6,359 nt of DNA. It comes from JADFOB01 sp964651325 (lineage in GTDB: Bacteria > Planctomycetota > Phycisphaerae > UBA1845). Positions within the stretch are counted from its first letter, which is position 1. Each line of letters opens with the position of its first letter. Positions 1 through 6,207 of this stretch are shown here, one piece after another. Location: the NCBI GenBank assembly GCA_964651325.1, contig CAZYXP010000203.1, forward strand, positions 1 through 6,359. Direction: 5' to 3'. Both the position numbers and the translations under genes were made by a program. The notes beneath the pieces were generated by a model. That model saw only the letters and a program-made list of their open reading frames with translations. It made no database searches and was not told where the DNA came from.

Positions 1-821
1 ACCAGCACAAGCACACCCACCGCGATGCAGTAGATCGAGAAATAATGCAGCCGTCCGCGGTTGACCGTGTCGATCAGGAATCGTAGCGCCGCGATTCCGG
101 CAATGAAAGCCGCGATCGCGCCCACCAGAATCGGCCCCATGTGAATCCCTTCCAAGGCGTCGGCGGGCAGTTGTACGGTATCAAGGAGTTTCTTGGCCGT
201 AGCGCCGACAATGGCCGGGACGGCGATCAGGAAGCTGAACTGGGCCGCCCAGCGGCGCCGCAGGCCGCAGACCATCGCCACGCTAATCGTGGATCCGCTT
301 CGAGACAGACCAGGAAGAATGGCGGCGGCTTGAGCGATTCCGATCGAAATGGCGTGATGCCATTTCATGGCACGCCAGCCGCGCCTGCCTCGGGGCATGA
401 AACGGACCGCAATCAGCAGCAGCCCCGTCAGAATCAACGCGCCGCCGATCTGCGGCGGGTTGGAAAATCCCGATTCAAAAAAAGACTGAAACGGCAAGCC
501 GATAGCGCCGGTGATTGCGGTCGCGGCGAGCACGTGGATGACGACGCGCCAAGCGTAGTGGCGCGGCGAAGCTGGTTGTGTTCGTTCCACGTTTAGTCGC
601 CGCGCGAATCCGCGCATCGCCCCGGCAAACCCGATGAGCACGGCCGCCAGCGTTCCCAAGTGTGCGAAGATGTTGAACAGCAGCATGGCCGGCGTGCCGG
701 CGTCTAGGCGCATGATCTTTTCGGCCAAGGCCAGGTGGCCGCTGCTGCTTACCGGCAGGAATTCGGTGATCCCCTGCAACACCCCCAGGATCAGGGCCTG
801 GCCGTAACCCAAGTCGCTCAC
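1..821 (-). CDS. uppP: Undecaprenyl-diphosphate phosphatase (UppP/BacA), 3' end cut by window edge
   Basis: This integral membrane enzyme dephosphorylates undecaprenyl diphosphate to undecaprenyl phosphate, recycling the lipid carrier for peptidoglycan and other envelope glycans. I translated the frame by hand: 273 codons are open to the window edge, close to the usual family length, so only a short tail is missing. Residues 15-29 read LQGITEFLPVSSSGH, the BacA (E/Q)xxxE motif (Q16, E20) with the conserved SSxGH. Residues 170-178 read PGLSRSGST, the second catalytic motif. FAHLGTLAAVL (52-62) and FSFLIAIPAI (195-204) are further family hallmarks, and most of the rest is hydrophobic helices. 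The start is GTG at 821-819, inside a GTGA overlap with the pgsA stop. I see no clear Shine-Dalgarno, so translation probably depends on coupling to pgsA. An ATG-only start search would miss the N-terminal two thirds. Confidence 0.93.
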   Translation of the reverse strand, partial: MSDLGYGQALILGVLQGITEFLPVSSSGHLALAEKIMRLDAGTPAMLLFNIFAHLGTLAAVLIGFAGAMRGFARRLNVERTQPASPRHYAWRVVIHVLAATAITGAIGLPFQSFFESGFSNPPQIGGALILTGLLLIAVRFMPRGRRGWRAMKWHHAISIGIAQAAAILPGLSRSGSTISVAMVCGLRRRWAAQFSFLIAVPAIVGATAKKLLDTVQLPADALEGIHMGPILVGAIAAFIAGIAALRFLIDTVNRGRLHYFSIYCIAVGVLVL

Positions 822-1435
822 AACGGCGCACTTTCGTCGAGAAGATGACGGGCGCGAAACAGGTATTGAAGCGAGGAGGCAACGGTGATGATCACGGTCG
901 CCCAGACGAGCCCAGTCTTGATCGTGTCCGCGACCGCACTGGCGATCCATCGACCCTCGCCCACGATCAGCAGAAGAATGGCCGGCGCGGCGATGCTTTG
1001 CATCCACATTTTCAGTTTGCCGTACACCGACGCGCCAAAAGCCTGCCCCGTTGATTCGCTGAACCCCCGGAGCCCGGTCACCAACAACTCACGCCCCACG
1101 ATGACAATCACCATCCACGCCTTGATGCCGGTCACGTTTACCCCGGAAGCATCCACGAACCCGGGGCCGACAAAAAGGACGAACGTGCCGCACACCAAGA
1201 CCTTGTCGACAAGCGGATCAAGGACGCGGCCCAGCGCGGTGACCTGGCCGTACTTCCGCGCGATGTACCCGTCGAGAAAATCCGTCCCGGCGGCCACGAC
1301 GAACAGGATGATACATATCTCCAGCAGCCAGAGCTTGGGCGCCCGATGCGCATATTGGGAGAGGAGCGAGAAGAAAATGATGGCCAGAACCAAGCGGGCT
1401 AGGGTTATTTGATTCGGTAGGTTAAGGACGCGCAT
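818..1435 (-). CDS. pgsA: CDP-diacylglycerol--glycerol-3-phosphate 3-phosphatidyltransferase (PgsA)
   Basis: This is a membrane CDP-alcohol phosphatidyltransferase. By family it transfers a phosphatidyl group from CDP-diacylglycerol to glycerol-3-phosphate, the committed step to phosphatidylglycerol. The protein has 205 residues, close to the usual PgsA length. The full family signature is present: D52, D55-G56, A59-R60, G69, D73 and D77, in the spacing DxxDGxxARx8GxxxDxxxD; the aspartates bind the catalytic metals. The N-terminus (MRVLNLPNQITLARL) is typical of PgsA rather than of phosphatidylserine or cardiolipin synthases, and hydrophobic helices lie on both sides of the motif. The ATG shares its A with the TAA stop of rimO (TAATG), and the TGA stop overlaps the GTG start of uppP. 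The Shine-Dalgarno is weak, so it is probably translated by coupling. A related phosphatidyltransferase with another acceptor alcohol is less likely but cannot be excluded. Confidence 0.93.
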   Translation of the reverse strand: MRVLNLPNQITLARLVLAIIFFSLLSQYAHRAPKLWLLEICIILFVVAAGTDFLDGYIARKYGQVTALGRVLDPLVDKVLVCGTFVLFVGPGFVDASGVNVTGIKAWMVIVIVGRELLVTGLRGFSESTGQAFGASVYGKLKMWMQSIAAPAILLLIVGEGRWIASAVADTIKTGLVWATVIITVASSLQYLFRARHLLDESAPL

Positions 1436-2802
1436 TAGTTCTTTAGCACAGGCAAGGCCACTTTTGCCGGCCGAGCGATCAGGTCGTAGCCCGCTCGGCC
1501 TACCACGCGCGCCGTGATTATGTCGCCCGGTTGCGCGTCAATGTCTTGCAGGAACGTCTGGCTGTCAACGGTTGGCGCTTGCCCTTCGTGGCGGCCCACA
1601 AGCAATCCCGTTTCATCGGGCCCATCGACCAGCACGTCGATCGTCTGCCCCACGCGCGACTCGGCCAGCGAAAAAGCAACGTCTTGCTGCAACGACATCA
1701 GATGGTCGTAACGCTGCTGTTGGATTGGCTCGGGAATTTGCTGTTTCATGCGGCCGGCCGGCGTATCCATCTCGCGGGAGTATGTAAACACACCCAGGGC
1801 ATCGAACTTGAAATCCTCGACGAACCGGCAAAGCTCCTCAAAATGTTCGTCGGTCTCGCCGGGGAACCCTACGATCATGGTGGTGCGCATGGTCAAGCCC
1901 GGAATCTGCTCGCGTAGTTTGTCGAGCAATCGCAGCGTCTGGTCCCGATTGATTTGCCGATGCATCGCCTTGAGCATCGAGTCGCTGATGTGCTGCAACG
2001 GCATGTCGATGTACTTGCATACGCGCGGCGTTTGGGCGATGGCCTCAATGATCGCGTCGGTCATCACGCTCGGATAGACATACATCAAGCGAATCCAGGT
2101 CAGCCCGTCCACCGCGCCGAGCAGGCGAAGCAAGCCGGCCAGATCGGTGTCGTAGGGATGATCGCCCAGGCCGTAGCTCGTCGTGTCTTGGCCGATGAGG
2201 TGAAGCTCCACGGCTCCGTCTGCAACGAGTTCCTTGGCCTCCGCGAGCACCGCCTGCGGCGGTTTGCAATGCATGGGTCCGCGAATCGCGGGAATCGTAC
2301 AAAACGTGCACTTCTGGTCGCACCCTTCGCTGATCCGCAAGTAGGCGAAATGTCGCGGCGTCAGCCGAAGACGCGCCGTATCCAGCTGCGTAAACGAGTG
2401 GTAGTCGCTCAGGAAAACGTCCGGCTCGCGATGGGGGCGCGAAGGGCTGACGCCCACGACTGCCGCAACAATGTCGTCGCGATTGTTCACTCCGACCAGG
2501 GCGTCTACGCCCTCAAGACGCTCGAGAATGGCCCCTTGATCCCGTTGGACCAGGCAACCGGCCACCACAATGCGCTTGAGCGAGCCATCCCGCTTTTGCC
2601 GAATCGCGTCGGTGATGACCCCGTCGGATTCGTCTCGCGAGGCCCCCAGAAATCCGCACGTGTTGACTACGAGGACATCGGCCTGATCCTCCGGCGTCAA
2701 GATGCAGCCCGCTTCGGCCAACTGGCCAAGCATCTTCTCCGAATCAACCAGATTCTTGGCGCAGCCCAAAGACACAAACGCAACCTTGGTGCCATCCGTC
2801 AT
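1435..2802 (-). CDS. rimO: Ribosomal protein S12 methylthiotransferase RimO
   Basis: RimO is a radical-SAM enzyme that adds a methylthio group to the conserved aspartate of ribosomal protein S12. From the ATG at 2802 it has 455 residues. The N-terminal MTTase domain carries the three cysteines of an auxiliary 4Fe-4S cluster: C14 (SLGCAKN), C48 (NTCGF) and C82 (AGCLVQR). The radical-SAM core starts with EGCDQKCTFCTIP, with the CxxxCxxC cysteines at 160, 164 and 167. A C-terminal TRAM domain spans about 380-450. SLGCAKNLVDSE and AIRGP favour RimO over the tRNA-modifying paralogue MiaB. A GTG one codon upstream (2805) is an alternative start; neither start has a strong ribosome binding site, and the frame is closed about 13 codons further upstream. 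The TAA stop overlaps the pgsA ATG by one base, making rimO the first gene of rimO-pgsA-uppP. Confidence 0.95.
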   Translation of the reverse strand: MTDGTKVAFVSLGCAKNLVDSEKMLGQLAEAGCILTPEDQADVLVVNTCGFLGASRDESDGVITDAIRQKRDGSLKRIVVAGCLVQRDQGAILERLEGVDALVGVNNRDDIVAAVVGVSPSRPHREPDVFLSDYHSFTQLDTARLRLTPRHFAYLRISEGCDQKCTFCTIPAIRGPMHCKPPQAVLAEAKELVADGAVELHLIGQDTTSYGLGDHPYDTDLAGLLRLLGAVDGLTWIRLMYVYPSVMTDAIIEAIAQTPRVCKYIDMPLQHISDSMLKAMHRQINRDQTLRLLDKLREQIPGLTMRTTMIVGFPGETDEHFEELCRFVEDFKFDALGVFTYSREMDTPAGRMKQQIPEPIQQQRYDHLMSLQQDVAFSLAESRVGQTIDVLVDGPDETGLLVGRHEGQAPTVDSQTFLQDIDAQPGDIITARVVGRAGYDLIARPAKVALPVLKN

Positions 2803-3105
2803 CACGCATCCGATCCCATCACCAAACCATTCATGCGCAAGAGTTTAGCAAAAGACTCGGCGGGCGAAAGAGCGGGAGGCACTGTGATGCGTTTCCCAAG
2901 TCCATATTGTACATGGGGGAGCCGATGATCGCGTGGTCGCAAGGAGATCTGAACGCCAACCGGTACGGACGCCCGAGCAAGGGGGCTCGGATCGACGGCG
3001 AGCGTGACTGCCGGTGGGGCATCGGCGTCGGCTCTCCCACCTCCAAACAAGGAGGCGGCGTACCCGCTGACGGCTGACGGCTGACAGCTATCCTTCCCGC
3101 GTCAA
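2803..3105. other. Intergenic gap between the HD-like gene and rimO; no convincing gene
   Basis: About 300 bases. A minus-strand frame of 82 codons (TTG at 3050 to TGA at 2802) and a 10-residue sub-frame (ATG at 2834) run into the rimO start, but neither has a ribosome binding site or recognisable protein. A plus-strand frame of 54 codons (2913-3077) also lacks a ribosome binding site and ends in the heptamer repeat. The gap holds two small inverted repeats: 2973-2990 (CCGAGC/GCTCGG, 6-base loop) and 3040-3055 (CCTCC/GGAGG, 6-base loop). Neither is followed by a T-run on the minus strand, so neither is a clear terminator. I cannot point to a convincing sigma70 promoter for rimO here, although a spaced-out gap suggests one exists. 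Confidence 0.6.
3067..3087. repeat. Tandem heptamer repeat, three copies of CTGACGG/CTGACAG
   Basis: Three head-to-tail 7-bp units lie at 3067-3073, 3074-3080 and 3081-3087. The first two are CTGACGG and the third is CTGACAG. The run sits about 20 bp beyond the stop codon of the HD-like gene, in noncoding sequence. Its function is unknown. Short heptamer arrays of this kind are usually products of replication slippage. Confidence 0.85.
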
Positions 3106-3783
3106 TCAGAGGTGTTCCGTCGCGGTCAAGAAATCCGTCGCATATTGTTCTCGCTCAAGGTCGGCCATGATTCTCTCCAGGATGCCCAGCCGGGTTCTGG
3201 CGAGTTCTCGGACCACCTCAAAACGAAAAGATTCATTCAACCTAGCCGTCCAGAAATCGTATTCGGTGCGTCGCCTCCAACGATCGATCACCGCCTGGAT
3301 CGCAAAGCCGTCCAGCAGCCCCAGGCGAAGCATCTGGCAGAGCGACGCGATGCTGAATTCATCGAGGCTGCTAGCGTCGGACACGATCTTACCCTCGATC
3401 AAATCCTTTCCTCGATCCCCTAACGAACAAATCGTATTCGAAGCGATTCGGATCGATTCTGTCGGCAATTCACCCGTAAGATGCTCCTGAAGAGCCGCGG
3501 CGCTGGCTTCGTAGTGGCCATCCTGAATGGGGCGAATAAGCACTTCGCTAAGCGGCAATCCATCCCGTGTGACGCGCTGAACCCAGGCGGCGTTGTGGAA
3601 AAGCGCGGCCGCTTCCACGGCGCCGGCGTCAGGATTGAATCGGAGAACCTCTGGAAGGCTTGCAATCCGCGTCGCCGTGCGGGCGACCCGCGCGGAGTGC
3701 TCCCACAGGTATGAATCAGGCCGCCCATCAGGTCGAGCTAGCGTCAGCACCGACCTGGCCCGTTCCCATATATTGTCGCTCAT
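3106..3783 (-). CDS. HD-domain-like protein of unknown function with a degenerate HD motif
   Basis: From the ATG at 3783 this encodes 225 residues, with no signal peptide or membrane segment, so it is probably cytoplasmic. The N-terminal half resembles HD-superfamily metal phosphohydrolases: YLWEHSARVARTATRIA places the first metal histidine at H29, and AAALFHNAAW places the second at H63. The residue after H63 is N64, where active enzymes have aspartate. SDASSLDEF (D136, D141) resembles the last conserved aspartate region of the family. The C-terminal third is helical, charged and rich in Arg and Glu, and I do not recognise it. The HD-to-HN change suggests altered metal binding, or a regulatory or binding role. 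A GTG two codons upstream (3789) is an alternative start; a weak GGAAG lies six bases before it and neither start is clearly favoured. Gaps of about 300 and 420 bp separate it from rimO and mqnC, so it is probably its own transcription unit. Fold assignment is moderate; specific function is unknown. Confidence 0.75.
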   Translation of the reverse strand: MSDNIWERARSVLTLARPDGRPDSYLWEHSARVARTATRIASLPEVLRFNPDAGAVEAAALFHNAAWVQRVTRDGLPLSEVLIRPIQDGHYEASAAALQEHLTGELPTESIRIASNTICSLGDRGKDLIEGKIVSDASSLDEFSIASLCQMLRLGLLDGFAIQAVIDRWRRRTEYDFWTARLNESFRFEVVRELARTRLGILERIMADLEREQYATDFLTATEHL

Positions 3784-3814
3784 CGTCACCGGGTGCTTCC
3801 ACTCCCGACCTGAA

Positions 3815-3829
3815 ACCCGCTAGGCGGGT
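3815..3829. repeat. Short perfect inverted repeat before the HD-like gene
   Basis: ACCCGC, then the loop TAG, then GCGGGT: a perfect 6-bp stem. Read on the minus strand it is followed by TTTC, so it could weakly terminate transcription coming from mqnC or act in the leader of the HD-like gene. The T-run is too short for a confident terminator call. Confidence 0.4.
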
Positions 3830-3978
3830 CAGTTCTTCCTTCCACCTCATCCTGTGCGACGCCGCCGGCCGGCCCGCGTTGTCGCCCTCAATCGACATTC
3901 GCAAGCAATCGCACAACCACCATTTCCGGCCTAGGAGGAGGTTAGCGCTACCTTCTGGCGCTGCGTTGCTCGCGGCCC

Positions 3979-4003
3979 GCGGGAAGCCGCGTTGACTTCC
4001 CGC
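3979..4003. repeat. Perfect 8-bp inverted repeat (hairpin)
   Basis: GCGGGAAG at 3979-3986 and CTTCCCGC at 3996-4003 are perfect complements around a 9-base loop. On the plus strand the stem is followed by TTTGTCT, a poor U-tract; on the minus strand there is none. It may be part of an RNA structure or a repeat element. Confidence 0.55.
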
Positions 4004-4020
4004 TTTGTCTGCGGGACATG

Positions 4021-4045
4021 GGTCGGTAATGCACGTTACCGGACC
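4021..4045. repeat. Bulged 9-bp inverted repeat (hairpin)
   Basis: GGTCGGTAA (4021-4029) pairs with TTACCGGACC (4036-4045) across the loop TGCACG, leaving one bulged G. It lies 17 bp from the 3979-4003 hairpin, so the two could form a paired-hairpin structure in either transcript. No T-run follows on either strand. Confidence 0.5.
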
Positions 4046-4099
4046 TATCGCCCGATTCTAACAACAAGCGCGGCGACAACGCCAGAAAAAAAAGGAGAA

Positions 4100-4128
4100 T
4101 TGGGTGTGAATAACGGACTAGGTATAAT
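4100..4128 (+). promoter_or_regulatory. Candidate sigma70-like promoter reading into mqnC in antisense
   Basis: A perfect TATAAT -10 lies at 4123-4128 on the plus strand. With an optimal 17-bp spacer the -35 is TTGGGT (4100-4105), which keeps only TTG of the consensus. Transcription would begin near 4135, cross the 22-bp tandem repeat and run antisense to the 3' end of mqnC. No plus-strand gene of any size follows. It may be fortuitous; the evidence is the -10 and the spacing only. Confidence 0.35.
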
Positions 4129-4171
4129 CTTCATGTACTGGTAGGGGGCTCTTCATGTCCTGGTAGGGGGC
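4128..4171. repeat. 22-bp tandem duplication, two copies
   Basis: Two adjacent 22-bp units, 4128-4149 and 4150-4171, differ at a single base (A at 4137, C at 4159). The core reads CATGTACTGGTAGGGGG in the first and CATGTCCTGGTAGGGGG in the second. A degenerate tail resembling the unit's end (GTAGTGGGGGGC, 4172-4183) follows at once. The block lies 36 bp beyond the mqnC stop codon. The unit length is not a multiple of three and there is no coding frame across it. Function unknown. Confidence 0.88.
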
Positions 4172-4206
4172 GTAGTGGGGGGCGTCAGGCCGGTCGTAGT
4201 GAACCA

Positions 4207-5364
4207 CTAATCCAGCAATTCGTAATGGAAATTCCGCTTGCGCGCATTCCAGCCGGCCAGTTCGATGCATCTACGGATTTCTTGCTCGCTCAAGCTGAAT
4301 GTTGTCCCCGCCGCGGAAACGACGTTTTCCTCCATCATGACCGAACCCATGTCGTTTGCCCCAAAGAACAGGGCTAGTTGCCCGATTTTCACGCCCTGAG
4401 TAACCCAACTCGCCTGCACGTTGGGGATGTTGTCGAGATAGATACGGGCCAAGGCGCACATTTTCAGGTATTCGAACCCGTCGGCCAGGACGAGATGCTT
4501 TCCATCCGGAACGCGCCTCACGCCATCGGGAAGCGGGGGGGCTTGGCCCAGAGGCGTGTCGCCCGGCTGGAACGGCCAGCAAATAAACGCGGTAAAGCCG
4601 CCGGTCTCATCCTGCAAATCGCGAATCCGACGGAGATGCTCCACCCGCTCAGCCAGGGATTCGATGTGGCCGAACATCATCGTAATGCTGGTTTTCATCC
4701 CGATCCCGTGCGCGGCGCGCATCACATCGAGGTATTCATCGGTGTTCGTTTTACCCTGTGCAATCTTCTTGCGCACGCGATCGACCAGTATCTCGGCGCC
4801 GCCGCCCGGCATGCTATCGAGCCCGGCGTCCTGGAGGCGTAGCAGCACATCCTGGATGGTCATATTGAAAATCAGGTGAAACGCGTGAATTTCCGGCGGG
4901 CTGAAGCCGTGAATATGAATGGCGGGGTAATGCGTCTTGATAAACCGCATCAAGTCGAGGTACCACTCAAACGGAAGCTGTTCGGCCGGGACGAGACCGC
5001 CCTGGAGCAGGACTTGCGTTCCGCCGATTTGAATCAGCTCTTCGATCTTTTCACCGATTTGCTCAAACGAAAGCACGTACCCGTCCGGCAGATCTTTGCG
5101 ACCCGTATCCACGCCGGGGACGTCCGCCTTGAATCCACAGAAGATGCACTTGGCCGTGCAGAAGTTGGCGTAGTTGATGTTTCGGTCTACGACGTAGGTC
5201 CGATAGCCTTCCGGATGAAGCTGCATCGTCCGCGCATGAGCGAGCCGGCCGAGCTCGTGCAACGTGCCGTCGAGGTACATGGCCGTTACGCCTGAATCGT
5301 CGATCCGTGAATAGGCGGGTTCGGTCTCGCGTGTCTGCAGGGTTGTGGGATTAGCGACGCTCAT
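4207..5364 (-). CDS. mqnC: Cyclic dehypoxanthine futalosine synthase MqnC (radical SAM)
   Basis: MqnC is a radical-SAM enzyme of the futalosine pathway. It cyclises dehypoxanthine futalosine to the spiro compound that leads to the naphthoquinone ring of menaquinone. The protein has 385 residues. The motif NINYANFCTAKCIFCGF places the 4Fe-4S cysteines at C69, C73 and C76 (CxxxCxxC). QGGLVP (121-126) and GLDSMPGGGAEILVDRVR (about 181-198) are typical; AEIL-D-VR favours MqnC over the sister enzyme MqnE (aminofutalosine synthase). The C-terminal part (FFGANDMGSVMMEENVVSAAG) is also family-typical. The ATG overlaps the mqnA stop as ATGA. AAGGAG lies 11 bases upstream, within the end of mqnA. The close coupling to mqnA supports the assignment. 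MqnE is the main alternative and I consider it unlikely. Confidence 0.94.
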   Translation of the reverse strand: MSVANPTTLQTRETEPAYSRIDDSGVTAMYLDGTLHELGRLAHARTMQLHPEGYRTYVVDRNINYANFCTAKCIFCGFKADVPGVDTGRKDLPDGYVLSFEQIGEKIEELIQIGGTQVLLQGGLVPAEQLPFEWYLDLMRFIKTHYPAIHIHGFSPPEIHAFHLIFNMTIQDVLLRLQDAGLDSMPGGGAEILVDRVRKKIAQGKTNTDEYLDVMRAAHGIGMKTSITMMFGHIESLAERVEHLRRIRDLQDETGGFTAFICWPFQPGDTPLGQAPPLPDGVRRVPDGKHLVLADGFEYLKMCALARIYLDNIPNVQASWVTQGVKIGQLALFFGANDMGSVMMEENVVSAAGTTFSLSEQEIRRCIELAGWNARKRNFHYELLD

Positions 5365-6167
5365 GCGAACAAGAGCTCCTTTTCGGCTGGAATCAAACCG
5401 TAGTCCTTCGCCAATTGGAAAAACCGCTCCATGCCCTCGCGTTGCCGGGAGCCAAGCGTGAATTTGAGTCGCGACGTGAGGTATCGGGTGGCCACGCGAA
5501 CGGGAAATCCGAGCCCAGGCCCGTAGTCCGCGGCGATCATCTCTGCGACTTGCACCCCGGCATCGCGCGCGTGGGACAATTTTCCGGCAACCACTTGAAC
5601 ATCAATCGCCGCCGGCGCCGCCCACACCGCAAACACGAAGGGAAGCCCCGTGAGCGATTTCCAGGCGGATCCTAGATCCGTCTCCGTTTCAAACTCCAGC
5701 AGATCGTTGTTGACGACCTTATCGCCGATCAGCAAGATCGCTTCGCATTCATCTCGCGGTGTTGTGGGCTCTAGCGGGAGGATTTCCAGATCCGTTCCGT
5801 ACGCCGCCTTCCACAATACGTTGGCCAACAACACGGAGGTGTGCGAGTCGCCGTCAACGTGAAGCCGGCGGATCGTCTCCGGTTGCGCACGGGAGAACAC
5901 CCGTACCGTAAGCGTTTCTCCATCACAGCCGATGCAGGCGTTGGATACGATTTGCCAGTTTCGATCGCAGCGAACCAAATCGACCACGGGCACCAGCGCG
6001 ACATCGACGCGATCCTCGTCCAGCAGCGTCGCCAGCCGAGCCGGCACGTCAAAGGTCATCTCGACCTGTGGATCGCCGTCCAATCCCTCGACCAGGGGTC
6101 GCGAATTCAAATACGAGACGACGCCCAGACGCCATATCGCGTGCTCTTGAGTTTCAGGCGGTGTCAC
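5361..6167 (-). CDS. mqnA: Chorismate dehydratase MqnA (menaquinone synthesis, futalosine pathway)
   Basis: MqnA dehydrates chorismate to 3-enolpyruvoylbenzoate (3-[(1-carboxyvinyl)oxy]benzoate), the entry step of the futalosine route to menaquinone. The 268-residue protein has the family's periplasmic-binding-protein-like fold signature without a signal peptide, so it is cytosolic. VSYLNSRPL (17-25), VDVALVPVVDL (54-64) and DSHTS (107-111) are the MqnA hallmarks around the substrate cleft, and the tail with LGSRQREGMERFF and GLIP is typical. The start is GTG at 6167-6165, preceded by AGGAG at a 6-base spacing; an out-of-frame ATG at 6171-6169 is not the start. A strong promoter lies about 40 bp upstream. 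The TGA stop overlaps the mqnC ATG by four bases, giving a two-gene operon. The homologue MqnD, which acts later in the same pathway, is the alternative; SYLNSRPL favours MqnA. Confidence 0.93.
   Translation of the reverse strand: MTPPETQEHAIWRLGVVSYLNSRPLVEGLDGDPQVEMTFDVPARLATLLDEDRVDVALVPVVDLVRCDRNWQIVSNACIGCDGETLTVRVFSRAQPETIRRLHVDGDSHTSVLLANVLWKAAYGTDLEILPLEPTTPRDECEAILLIGDKVVNNDLLEFETETDLGSAWKSLTGLPFVFAVWAAPAAIDVQVVAGKLSHARDAGVQVAEMIAADYGPGLGFPVRVATRYLTSRLKFTLGSRQREGMERFFQLAKDYGLIPAEKELLFA
5376..5381 (-). promoter_or_regulatory. Ribosome binding site of mqnC inside the mqnA 3' end
   Basis: AAGGAG on the minus strand lies 11 bases before the mqnC ATG and within the last codons of mqnA. 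The spacing is somewhat long, but together with the ATGA overlap it supports the start and translational coupling. Confidence 0.6.
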
Positions 6168-6173
6168 CCATCG

Positions 6174-6178
6174 CTCCT
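6174..6178 (-). promoter_or_regulatory. Ribosome binding site fixing the GTG start of mqnA
   Basis: AGGAG on the minus strand ends six bases before the GTG at 6167. The nearby ATG at 6171 is only two bases from it and out of frame, so this site selects the GTG. Confidence 0.75.
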
Positions 6179-6207
6179 GTTTGAAGACTTCGTTGGAACC
6201 AGTTCAG

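Larger units (their letters stand above)
3784..4206. other. Intergenic gap between mqnC and the HD-like gene, rich in repeats and inverted repeats
   Basis: About 420 noncoding bases. From high to low coordinates it holds a 22-bp tandem duplication (4128-4171), a promoter-like signal on the plus strand (4100-4128), an A8 run (4086-4093), two hairpin-forming inverted repeats (4021-4045 and 3979-4003) and a short stem-loop (3815-3829) near the start of the HD-like gene. A 62-codon minus-strand frame (3916-3728) overlaps the HD-like gene out of frame and looks spurious. I cannot identify a clear promoter for the HD-like gene or a canonical terminator for mqnC. The A8 run is T8 on the minus strand but has no GC-rich stem immediately before it. 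Confidence 0.6.

Noticed and set aside
885..1412. A 175-codon plus-strand frame opposite pgsA
   Set aside because: It is a Thr/Ser/Pro-rich shadow of a membrane-protein gene whose catalytic motif is intact on the other strand.
1954..2928. A 324-codon plus-strand frame opposite rimO
   Set aside because: It lies antisense to a clearly recognisable rimO and its translation has no recognisable domain; long antisense frames are common in GC-rich genes.
2802..3050. An 82-codon minus-strand frame upstream of rimO
   Set aside because: It has a TTG start, no ribosome binding site, no recognisable domain and a low-complexity composition; only its overlap with rimO is notable.
2913..3077. A 54-codon plus-strand frame in the gap before the HD-like gene
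   Set aside because: It has no ribosome binding site, runs through repeat sequence, and ends by chance in the heptamer array.
4086..4093. A8 run as an intrinsic terminator for mqnC (T8 on the minus strand)
   Set aside because: No GC-rich stem immediately precedes the T-run in the minus-strand direction; the nearby GGCG/CGCC mini-hairpin is on the wrong side.
4128..4171. CRISPR array from the tandem 22-mers
   Set aside because: The two units are directly adjacent with no spacer between them, and no cas gene is in view.
4140..4182. G-quadruplex from the G-runs of the tandem repeat
   Set aside because: Only three runs of three or more G are present and one spacer is 17 bases, so it does not meet the usual four-tract pattern.
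4378..5295. Plus-strand frames opposite mqnC (4378-4842 and 4876-5295)
   Set aside because: They mirror mqnC codon structure, have no ribosome binding sites I can support, and no recognisable product.
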